A DNA stretch of 64,000 nt from contig CALLPI010000026.1 of the NCBI GenBank assembly GCA_938015595.1, positions 1-64,000 on the forward strand. Reading direction: 5' to 3'. A program made the position numbers and the translations under genes. Shown here piece by piece: positions 43,993-51,900 of this stretch. Within the stretch, counting starts at the first letter, position 1. The number at the start of each line of letters is the position of its first letter. Below the pieces are notes generated by a model that was not told the origin of the DNA, did no database searches, and worked only from the letters and a program-made list of their open reading frames with translations. This stretch comes from an uncultured Saprospiraceae bacterium (lineage in GTDB: Bacteria; Bacteroidota; Bacteroidia; Chitinophagales; Saprospiraceae).

Positions 43993-46545
43993 ATGTCACA
44001 CGAAATTAAATGCCTGCTGGCAAGTACTCTTCTTGCTTTTGTCATAAGTTATTATTCGTTTGCCCAGATATGGACATCAAACAGCGCGGGTAATTTGCCT
44101 TTTTTGCCTGAGAAGTGGCGGGCTATTTCACCGGAGGCCTACCATTTATGCACTGTTGACGCGGCGGAGTTGTTCAAGATATTATCCCTAGCGCCGCATG
44201 AAACAGAGACGAGCGTTCGCCCTGGTGGTCAACCCCTTGTCGTACCCCTGCCTGATGGCATTCTGGATACTTTTCTTGTGGTGCGCTACAATATGATGGA
44301 GCCTGCTCTGGCTGCGCGCTATTCCGATATATATACCTTGTGGGGACTAAGCGCTACCCATACATACAGGGCTATCCGATGTAGCTGGACGCCGCAAGGT
44401 TTTCATGCAGTCGTTTACGGCCTGGGGCAAAAGAGTGTCTATGTAGAGCCGCTGCCAAGTAGCAATGGGCTTCACTACTATGTGGCCTACTATATAGAAG
44501 ATGCGGATGAAGAGCCAGGAACTTATGGTGCACCCTGTCTTACCCTGGAATCGTTATGGCGCAGTACAGGGGTGGCGGCAAGAGTCAAAGTGCCTGATTG
44601 CAGATTCCGTCAGTACAGGCTGGCTGTAGCTGCTACTGGTGAGTACTCTAATTTTCACGGTGCTACCGGGCCGGCGCAGTCTGGCTTGGTGCTGGGGGCT
44701 ATTACTATTGCCGTTAATTACGTAAATGCTATTTTTGAGCAGGATCTGGGGGTGCGCATGCAATTGGTAGCTAATACAGATACCGTGTTTTATTACAACC
44801 CCAGCACAGACCCTTACACCGGGAGTAATATCGTGACCATGTTGCCGGAAAATCAGGCCGTAATAGACAGTTTTATTGGCGCTGCCAACTACGATGTAGG
44901 TCATGTATTCCATCAATCGAGTCAAGGAGGTGTAGCCTACATTGGAGTGGTATGTTGGTGGTACACCTGCCCTGAATGGTACTGCAAACTCAAAGCGCAG
45001 GGTGTCTCTAGCACCAGTAGCCCTAATAACATCAGTTTCTATAAGTTGGCTGCGCACGAATTTGCCCACATGTTTAATGCCCGGCATTCATTTAACGGCA
45101 ATGCAGGCCCGTGCATGAGCAATCGCTCAGCTTCATCGGCCTATGAGCCTGGTAGCGGCAGCACGTTGATGTCTTACGCAGGTGTATGTAGCCCTCAAAA
45201 TGTACAAGGTAGTGCTGATCCCTACCTTCATACTCATAATATTACAGAAGTCTTTGACGAGTTTTTGACCACCAGTAAAAATACTTGTGAAACAGTGCTC
45301 TCCACCAGTAATGCCGCCCCTGTGGTGAGTCCATTGTCCAATTACACTATTCCCCATAGTACGCCTTTTATACTGACGGCCACGGCCAGTGACCCCAACG
45401 GGCATCCGCTTAGCTACACCTGGGAACAATTAGACCTGGGGCCAGCCGGCGTGCCAGCGCCAAGCAATACTCAAGGCCCTATGTTCAGGAGCTATCTGCC
45501 CTCCACTTCTCCCGTGCGATATTTCCCGTCGCTCAGCAGCGTCATTAACAATACCTCCTCCCCCTGGGAGGTACTGCCCAATGTGGCGCGTACGCTCAAC
45601 TTTACTTTAACTGTGCGCGACTGGACTGGTACGTATGGTTGTGTCAAGCAGGCTAATACCACGATTACCACTACAAACAGCGGGCCATTTAAGGTGACGC
45701 ATCCTAACACCAGCGCTGTGAGTTGGCAAGGTGGGCAGACTTACACCGTAACCTGGGACGTGGTTGGCTCCAACACCTATTGCCCCCTGGTAGATATCTT
45801 GCTCTCCCAGGATGGGGGATATACCTATCCCATTACGCTAGCTTTGGGTACGCCCAATGATGGTACTCAAAATGTGACTATTCCTACCATTACTTCACCT
45901 GTGTCCACTGCCCGTGTCATGGTGCGCGGGCACAACTACATTTTTTACGACATCTCTGATGCCAACTTCACTCTTCTGGAAGGGGTGATGCCCGTAGAAT
46001 GGCTCTACTTTGAAACCAAACTTCTCGAAGATATACCTGCTGCAATACTCGAATGGGCCACAGCTACTGAACGGAATAATGCGGGATTCTTTATAGAACG
46101 AAGCATAGATGACGAGTTGGTATTTAAGACCATTGACTGGCTGCAAGGTCAAGGAGATGCTGCCTCCGCTACTTATTATACCTACACAGACCGCCAACTC
46201 AAGGCCGGACATACTTATTACTACCGCTTAAAGCAGGTAGATTATGACGGTACGAGTAGCTACTCGCCGGTTAGAGCGCTTCAGGTGGGTGAAAGTGGGG
46301 CCGTGCTGCTTAAAGCGTACTGCCTCAGTAGTAGCCAAGAAGTGATTGTCGAGGGCATGATGCTCAACTTTGATAGCGGCATACTTGAGGTATTTGATGT
46401 ACAAGGGCAAAAACTCCAGACACTGCGCAAAGAAAAGGGTGAACATATGCTTCGCATTACTACACGAGGTTGGCCTCCGGGCGTATATATGCTCAGGATG
46501 CAGGCGGGCAGCAAGATGGCCACGGCGCGCGTTGTATTGTTTTGA
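43993..46545 (+). CDS. Secreted reprolysin-like zinc metalloprotease with type-A T9SS domain
   Basis: 850 aa with a signal peptide ending near SFAQ. A propeptide-like region of about 200 residues precedes a metzincin domain: zinc motif HEFAHMFNARHSF and Met-turn TLMSYAGVC. The usual Gly of HExxHxxGxxH is Asn here. After it come an Ig-like domain, a Ser/Thr-rich anchor-like domain (GGQTYTVTWDVVG) and a type-A sorting domain (VFDVQGQKLQTL ... GVYMLRM), by which the T9SS exports and anchors or releases it. The layout matches known Bacteroidota reprolysin-family proteases. Confidence 0.92.
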   Translation: MSHEIKCLLASTLLAFVISYYSFAQIWTSNSAGNLPFLPEKWRAISPEAYHLCTVDAAELFKILSLAPHETETSVRPGGQPLVVPLPDGILDTFLVVRYNMMEPALAARYSDIYTLWGLSATHTYRAIRCSWTPQGFHAVVYGLGQKSVYVEPLPSSNGLHYYVAYYIEDADEEPGTYGAPCLTLESLWRSTGVAARVKVPDCRFRQYRLAVAATGEYSNFHGATGPAQSGLVLGAITIAVNYVNAIFEQDLGVRMQLVANTDTVFYYNPSTDPYTGSNIVTMLPENQAVIDSFIGAANYDVGHVFHQSSQGGVAYIGVVCWWYTCPEWYCKLKAQGVSSTSSPNNISFYKLAAHEFAHMFNARHSFNGNAGPCMSNRSASSAYEPGSGSTLMSYAGVCSPQNVQGSADPYLHTHNITEVFDEFLTTSKNTCETVLSTSNAAPVVSPLSNYTIPHSTPFILTATASDPNGHPLSYTWEQLDLGPAGVPAPSNTQGPMFRSYLPSTSPVRYFPSLSSVINNTSSPWEVLPNVARTLNFTLTVRDWTGTYGCVKQANTTITTTNSGPFKVTHPNTSAVSWQGGQTYTVTWDVVGSNTYCPLVDILLSQDGGYTYPITLALGTPNDGTQNVTIPTITSPVSTARVMVRGHNYIFYDISDANFTLLEGVMPVEWLYFETKLLEDIPAAILEWATATERNNAGFFIERSIDDELVFKTIDWLQGQGDAASATYYTYTDRQLKAGHTYYYRLKQVDYDGTSSYSPVRALQVGESGAVLLKAYCLSSSQEVIVEGMMLNFDSGILEVFDVQGQKLQTLRKEKGEHMLRITTRGWPPGVYMLRMQAGSKMATARVVLF

Positions 46546-46585
46546 GCATTGTGCATAAAACAGACCGAGATTGCCGTGTTCTTCC

Positions 46586-46593
46586 TATCTTTG
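46586..46593 (+). promoter_or_regulatory. -7 promoter element of ybaB
   Basis: TATCTTTG, 20 nt before the ATG at 46614, which suggests a short leader and separate transcription from the protease gene. Confidence 0.5.
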
Positions 46594-46613
46594 CGGCCAC
46601 AATTCTTGCCTCT

Positions 46614-46922
46614 ATGTTCGGAAACCTAATGCAGCAGATGCAGGAGCGCCAACAGCAAATGCGCGAAGCCTTGGCACAAATAGAAGTAGAAACTGAAGCA
46701 GGCAACGGCGCCGTCAAGGTACGTGCCAATGCCAACCGCCAAATATTGAACATCCGCATTGAGCCAGACTTGCTGCAGGACGCAAATCGCGAGCAACTGG
46801 AAGACTTACTGGTAGTAGCTGTCAATCGCGCGCTTGAGGCCGCTGGCCAAAAAGAAGCCGAAGCCGCTCAAGATATGGTGCAGTCCATGCTGCCGCCAGG
46901 CCTGGGTAAATTATTTGGCTAA
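46614..46922 (+). CDS. ybaB: YbaB/EbfC family nucleoid-associated protein
   Basis: 102 aa. The N-terminus (MFGNLMQQMQERQQQM) and the central VKVRANANRQILNIRIEP are typical of YbaB. The protein is a small dimer with helical tweezers that binds DNA. It is often near dnaX and recR, but not here. The ATG at 46614 is supported by the promoter element just upstream and by the family start. Confidence 0.95.
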   Translation: MFGNLMQQMQERQQQMREALAQIEVETEAGNGAVKVRANANRQILNIRIEPDLLQDANREQLEDLLVVAVNRALEAAGQKEAEAAQDMVQSMLPPGLGKLFG

Positions 46923-46998
46923 AAAATATACCGCTGTCACCTTGCTTTAGCGTTCTTGCATTTGCCGACCGTTTCGGGCGGATAACTCTCTTACAAGC

Positions 46999-48225
46999 AT
47001 GAAATTGTTCCTTTTTCTTTTTCTAATGGTAGGGGCAGCGCTGGCAGCAGCCCAACCCACCATTGGCCTGGTGGCCTACTATACCTTTGAAGATAACGCC
47101 CAGGACGTAACCGGAAACACGGCGAATGGTGGCCTGCTGATCGGTGCACCAGTCTATAGATGTGGCATACGTAATACCCGCGCCATACAACTACGCGGCG
47201 GCGACGACGCCGTGCGCATACTAGGGCCAGTCAAAGGTGAGTTTGACCGCGAGGACTTCACCGTGAGCCTGTTTTTCAAGGCTACTGCTACAGGCGGCAC
47301 GCAGTATCTCGTATCCAAACGCAGAACAGACTGTACCAACAACAACGTATTCTACATACGCTATGCACCAGCTACGCGCACCATCAACATCCTGCTGAGC
47401 GAAACGCCCAACAAGAGCGCTTCCTGGGTATATCGCGTAGAGCCAGGTACTTGCTGGCATCATGTGGCGGTAGCACGCCAGGCCGGACAAACCCGCTTCT
47501 ACTTCAACGGCGAGCGCCAGCAAGTATCGCTCCAGGCCAGCCGCATAGACCTCACCAACGATGGCGACCTGCTGCTGGGCACAAGCGATTGCATGGGGCC
47601 CAACGAAGCACCTTTCGTGGGTTTGCTCGACGAAGTGCGCATCTACAACCGCGCGCTCGACGACCGCGATATCCGTGCCTTGTACTTTCTGCAAGACAAA
47701 ATTGCCTCCCGCGACACGCTCATCTACCTGGGGCAATCCGTCAGTATTAACATCTCGCCCACATGTGCCACCCAGTTTGCCTGGTTGCCACAAACTGGTG
47801 TAGCCGCGCCCAACCAGGCTGAAACCACTATCACCCCGCCGCGCGCTGGCGTATTTTCTTATCGCCTCAACATGGCCGACAATCTCTCTGCCTGTGTAGC
47901 CACCGACAGCATCCGCATCACTGTGGTGGATCCCGACGAACTCGACTGCACAGCCGTATTCCTTCCTAGTGCTTTCACACCCAACGGCGACGGCCTCAAC
48001 GACGATTTCGGCATCAGTAACCCCTTTGCCGTGCCTGACCTCATCTCCTTTGAAATATTTGACCGATGGGGCGGGCGCGTATTCTTTACCCAGAATCCCT
48101 TTGATAAATGGGACGGCTACTTTGACGGCAGCCCTGTCAATCCGGGTGTCATGCTCTACCGCGTGCGCTATCGTTGCAGAGGCGAAGAACGCTCCAAATC
48201 CGGCAGTGTAACCATCATTCGATGA
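46999..48225 (+). CDS. LamG-domain surface protein with type-B T9SS sorting domain
   Basis: 408 aa. Signal peptide (MKLFLFLFLMVGAALAAAQ), then a concanavalin-like LamG domain (about 25-225; LVAYYTFEDNAQD, GLLDEVRIYNRAL), an Ig/PKD-like segment and a gliding-motility-type C-terminal domain (PSAFTPNGDGLNDDF ... FDRWGGRVFF). LamG domains bind sugars or proteins; the C-terminal domain sends it through the T9SS. It overlaps the next gene by ATGA. Confidence 0.92.
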   Translation: MKLFLFLFLMVGAALAAAQPTIGLVAYYTFEDNAQDVTGNTANGGLLIGAPVYRCGIRNTRAIQLRGGDDAVRILGPVKGEFDREDFTVSLFFKATATGGTQYLVSKRRTDCTNNNVFYIRYAPATRTINILLSETPNKSASWVYRVEPGTCWHHVAVARQAGQTRFYFNGERQQVSLQASRIDLTNDGDLLLGTSDCMGPNEAPFVGLLDEVRIYNRALDDRDIRALYFLQDKIASRDTLIYLGQSVSINISPTCATQFAWLPQTGVAAPNQAETTITPPRAGVFSYRLNMADNLSACVATDSIRITVVDPDELDCTAVFLPSAFTPNGDGLNDDFGISNPFAVPDLISFEIFDRWGGRVFFTQNPFDKWDGYFDGSPVNPGVMLYRVRYRCRGEERSKSGSVTIIR

Positions 48226-49868
48226 GTTGGCGTTTTCTAGGGCTGGTATTCGCATGGGGGATAACTGGGCTTTGGCTTTGGCCGTCCTGCGCTACCATTC
48301 AGCCCATACAAGGCGGCCCTAAAGACGAAACACCACCTCAGATTGTGCCCGAACTAAGCACTCCCAACGAACAGGTTAACTTCCGCCCTTCCCGTATTGA
48401 ACTTACCTTCGACGAGTGGGTCACGCTCAACGACGTGTTTAACCAGGTGGTCATTTCGCCACCGCTCGAGTACCGCCCAGAAATCACCCTTAAGAAGCGC
48501 ACCATCATTGTACAGTTTGACCCACGCGAGCAACTCCGCCCCAACGCTACCTACACCATCAACTTCGGCTCGGCGGTGCGAGACTTTACTGAGCAAAATG
48601 TGCCCGACGACCTCCGCTTTACCTTTGCCACTGGCCCTGCCATTGACTCTCTGCCCGTAGAGGGCATCATCGTTAATGCCTGGACGGGTGAACCTGTAGA
48701 AAAAGCCCTCTTCATGCTGTACGATAACCTTGCCGATTCGGTAGTGCGTACTGAGCGCCCCCTATACTTTGGCCGTACTGGCAAAGACGGTCGCTTTCGC
48801 ATACCCAATGTACGTGCTGATACACTCAAGGGCTTTGCCTTGTTAGATGCCGACCTCAACTACCGCTTCAACCAGAGCAGGGAACCTATCGGCTTTCCCG
48901 AAGGGCTGGTAATCACTACTGACAATGCAGCCCGCAACCTGCGCATACGTCTACACGAAGAAGCCCGCCCTACTCGCCTGGTGGATAGGGACGTCGCCCA
49001 GTTTGGTCGCATCCGGCTCACCTATAATCAAAAACCTGCCTACTGGGATATATCGGCCTCTGATACTGCTCAAACCTGGCTTACAGAATGGGCCGGCGAC
49101 ACCCTCAAACTCTGGTACGACCGCCACGATACCAGTATCTGGCGCTTGTACGTGCGCGCCGACTCTATGCCTACCGATACCATTGTAGTAAAACCTACTA
49201 TCTCGCGCGAGGCTTCTCTGGCATCTGATAGGCTGAGCCTAGCTTCGCCTGCGCCAGGCACTACTGCCCTACTGCATCCCGACAAGCCCGCCATGCTTAC
49301 CTTCACCCGGCCTGTAGCCGCCATAGATACCTCGCTTATCTCCTGGCGCAAAGATACCCTACGCCTGCCGCTGCTACAGCCTGTCGTCTGGCACCCCGAC
49401 ACCGTCATGCCCCGTACCTGGAGTGCTTTCGCCCCTTGGGAGGAGACCCTCCTCTACGAAATGGAGGCGCTGCCCGGCGCCTTCACCGACCACCATGGCC
49501 TGCGCAATACCGATACCCTGCGCGTGCGCTGGCGCATAGAGCAGCGCAAAAACTTTTCTACCTTGCACCTGCTGCTGGAAGACCTCCTGCCCGAGGAGCA
49601 ATATGTGATCATACTGCTCAACAGCGCCAATGCCGAGGCGATGCGCCAAACTGTACAGGGCATCACAACACAGAAATTTACACTCAACGCCTTGCAGCCC
49701 GGGCAGTACAGCCTGCGAGTGATACAAGATATCAACCGCAATGGCCGATGGGATGCCGGCTCATACGACGCTGCCCGCCAACCTGAGCCAGTTTTTCTGT
49801 TTTCGCTGGAACAACTGCGCGCCAACTGGGAGCTAGAGAGCAAGGTGAGCCTGAAGCCGAAGGAGTAG
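48222..49868 (+). CDS. Lipoprotein with bacterial Ig-like (Big_5-type) domain
   Basis: 548 aa. The lipobox LWPSC marks a lipoprotein. Directly after lies IQGGPKDETPPQIV and an Ig-like domain (IELTFDEWVTLNDVFNQVVISPP ... YTINFGSAVRD), a layout seen in many Bacteroidota lipoproteins of unknown role. The rest holds carboxypeptidase-regulatory-like strands (KDGRFRIPNVRAD) and a final domain ending IQDINRNGRWDAG. Its start overlaps the stop of the LamG gene by 4 nt, so translation is probably coupled and the two may work together. Confidence 0.87.
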   Translation: MSWRFLGLVFAWGITGLWLWPSCATIQPIQGGPKDETPPQIVPELSTPNEQVNFRPSRIELTFDEWVTLNDVFNQVVISPPLEYRPEITLKKRTIIVQFDPREQLRPNATYTINFGSAVRDFTEQNVPDDLRFTFATGPAIDSLPVEGIIVNAWTGEPVEKALFMLYDNLADSVVRTERPLYFGRTGKDGRFRIPNVRADTLKGFALLDADLNYRFNQSREPIGFPEGLVITTDNAARNLRIRLHEEARPTRLVDRDVAQFGRIRLTYNQKPAYWDISASDTAQTWLTEWAGDTLKLWYDRHDTSIWRLYVRADSMPTDTIVVKPTISREASLASDRLSLASPAPGTTALLHPDKPAMLTFTRPVAAIDTSLISWRKDTLRLPLLQPVVWHPDTVMPRTWSAFAPWEETLLYEMEALPGAFTDHHGLRNTDTLRVRWRIEQRKNFSTLHLLLEDLLPEEQYVIILLNSANAEAMRQTVQGITTQKFTLNALQPGQYSLRVIQDINRNGRWDAGSYDAARQPEPVFLFSLEQLRANWELESKVSLKPKE

Positions 49869-49960
49869 CTATTGACACGTCATAGCCTCGCTCTGCGGTA
49901 GCAAGCGCTGTGCTGACAAGGGAGCCGGACTGGTGGCTAATCCCGCTTTGCATTTCAGAA

Positions 49961-50030
49961 TACACTTCGGCTCGCCAGGTATTATGCACACAATAAATCA
50001 TGCACAAAACTTGGCGTTGTTCAGCATAAA
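49961..50030. repeat. Dispersed intergenic repeat, copy 2
   Basis: Counterpart of 33816-33893. It lies between the Ig-like lipoprotein and coaE (convergent ends). The best block, from TACACTTCGG to CAGCATAAA, keeps order and spacing with copy 1; similarity fades upstream, though both have GCGCTGTGC further up (49917 and about 33767). Confidence 0.6.
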
Positions 50031-50136
50031 AAGCCACGCAACTGTTCAGATGTGCCCAAGAGTTATAGGGCTTTCAAGCGCTGGCAAAGCCCTGAGGATT
50101 GTTCAGCATAGCCTGGGCTGCATTTGCAAGCTACAT

Positions 50137-50721
50137 TTACAACTTGCTGAGCACCTGGTGTAAGGCCAGTATCTGGGGTAGTAGCAGTGTTTGCCCATCA
50201 TTGTGGATGATGTAGTCGGCCAGTGCGGCTTTCTGCGATTCAGGCCATTGTTGTGCCATGCGCGCCAGTACGGCCTCGCGGCTTACGCTGTCACGTGCCA
50301 TTACTCTTTGAACGCGCAGTTCTTCTGGTGCGGTCACTACGATCATTTTATCCAGGAGCCGGTAGCCGCCGCTTTCGTAGAGCAGAGCGGCCTCGCGCAA
50401 GGTGTAGGATGCATGTTGCGCCAGGCTCCATTGCTCGGCGTCGCGGTGTACAGCTGGGTGCACGAGTTGGTTTAGGCTTTGCAGCTTGTCGGCATCCCGG
50501 AAGACGATTTCGGCAATGTAGGCGCGGTTCAGGCTACCGTCGGGTAGGTAGGCCTGCCAACCCAGCAGTTGCACAATAGCCTGTCGAAGCCCGGCATCGT
50601 GCTGCATGAGCCATTTGGCGCGTTCATCGGCATAATATACAGGAATGCCCAACCATTCAAATACTCGGCACACGGTGCTTTTGCCACTGCCAATACCTCC
50701 GGTAATGCCTATTTTCCACAT
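50137..50721 (-). CDS. coaE: Dephospho-CoA kinase
   Basis: 194 aa, normal CoaE length. P-loop GGIGSGKST near the start, then ADERAKWL and the lid segment RVMARDSVSREAVLARMA. It phosphorylates dephospho-CoA at the 3' hydroxyl, the last step of CoA synthesis. The ATG at 50721 (MWKIGITGG) is the family start; the frame is open 13 codons further up. A TACTTTTG element lies at 50765-50758 on the minus strand. Confidence 0.95.
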   Translation of the reverse strand: MWKIGITGGIGSGKSTVCRVFEWLGIPVYYADERAKWLMQHDAGLRQAIVQLLGWQAYLPDGSLNRAYIAEIVFRDADKLQSLNQLVHPAVHRDAEQWSLAQHASYTLREAALLYESGGYRLLDKMIVVTAPEELRVQRVMARDSVSREAVLARMAQQWPESQKAALADYIIHNDGQTLLLPQILALHQVLSKL

Positions 50722-50777
50722 GAGGGTAAGAGAAGGAAAAGTAAAAAGCGAGTGGAACAAAAGTAGGTAAGAAAAAG

Positions 50778-50807
50778 TTGATTGGCGAGCACTAAGGCGT
50801 ATATTTG
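50778..50807 (+). promoter_or_regulatory. Promoter of the second sprF/ompA pair
   Basis: TTG (50778-50780), 19 nt, TATATTTG (50800-50807): full consensus, about 50 nt before the ATG at 50857. It is divergent from and close to the coaE -7 element. Confidence 0.7.
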
Positions 50808-50856
50808 TTGCCAGGCGTAAAACTTATGCGGTCAATCATCAATTTGTGCCTTGCGA

Positions 50857-51900
50857 ATGAGCAAACAACGTTCGGTCCGGCTTTTATTCATGCGTTGGAG
50901 TTTATGCCTGTGCGCATGCGCGGCAGGGTGGGGTAGTAGGCCGTGGGCTCAAGATCTGCACTTCTCACAATTTTACCATCACCCGTTGCAACTCAACCCT
51001 GCACTTACCGGAATGTTTAGTGGGCATCAACGCGTCACGGCGGCGTACCGCAACCAGTGGACGTCAGTGCCGGTACCCTATCTCACTTTTTCGGTTGGCT
51101 ATGACCAAAAAATCAGTCTTCCACGCTTGAAGACCGGTGCATTTGGCATAGGCGCCTTGTTCAACTACGACCGCGCCGGTGATGCCAATTTGAGCTGGGC
51201 GCAGTTGGGTTTGAATTTATCTTACACCCAGAAACTGGCCGAAAGCCTGTTTCTGACCGCTGGTGCGCAGGTGCAAGGCAGCCAGCGCGCTTTTGACCCG
51301 CAGCGTCTGTATTTTGATGAGCAGTACAACGGCGACACTTTTGACCCTACACTGCCTAATTACGAAAGTTTCTTGCGCACTTCTACCGTGTATCTGGATT
51401 ATTCGGCAGGTATCAACGGCTTATTTCAGTCTCCACTTTCTCGCACACAAGTGCAGGTCGGTATGGCGTATCGGCACATCAATCGGCCCTCCATCAGTTT
51501 TTTTGGCGTATCGGATATTCGCCTGATGCCGCTGACCGCCGCATACCTAACAGGCGCTGTGGAGGTAGCCGAACTACTGGACTGGACACTGGCCGTCATG
51601 GGGCAGTTTCAGGGGGATGCGCGTGAGTGGGTCTTTGTCAGCGGATTGCGCTATCACCTCAAGCAAGAGCAGGGGCGAGCCATTGCTGTAGGCTTGGCTG
51701 GGGCATACCGATGGGGCGACGCAGTGATTCCCTCGGTAGAGTTTTATGTGCACAACTGGCGTTTAGGGCTGAGTTACGACGTCAATACATCTCCCTTCCG
51801 GATGGCTACCCTTCGCAACGGCGGCCCGGAAGTGACGCTGCAATATGTATTATATAAAGTGCAACCACCAGATACCTTCAAGGCATGTCCCATTTTTTGA
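50857..51900 (+). CDS. PorP/SprF family outer-membrane protein (second copy)
   Basis: 347 aa. Signal peptide ending at PWAQ, then the signature DLHFSQFYHHPLQLNPALTG and a barrel ending FKACPIF, much as in the copy at 23306-24373. It overlaps the following OmpA-like gene by 16 nt. Pairs of PorP/SprF and TPR-PD40-OmpA proteins are common in Bacteroidota and recall PorP-PorE of the T9SS. Its cargo is unknown; the nearby type-A propeller protein and type-B LamG protein are candidates. Confidence 0.94.
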   Translation: MSKQRSVRLLFMRWSLCLCACAAGWGSRPWAQDLHFSQFYHHPLQLNPALTGMFSGHQRVTAAYRNQWTSVPVPYLTFSVGYDQKISLPRLKTGAFGIGALFNYDRAGDANLSWAQLGLNLSYTQKLAESLFLTAGAQVQGSQRAFDPQRLYFDEQYNGDTFDPTLPNYESFLRTSTVYLDYSAGINGLFQSPLSRTQVQVGMAYRHINRPSISFFGVSDIRLMPLTAAYLTGAVEVAELLDWTLAVMGQFQGDAREWVFVSGLRYHLKQEQGRAIAVGLAGAYRWGDAVIPSVEFYVHNWRLGLSYDVNTSPFRMATLRNGGPEVTLQYVLYKVQPPDTFKACPIF

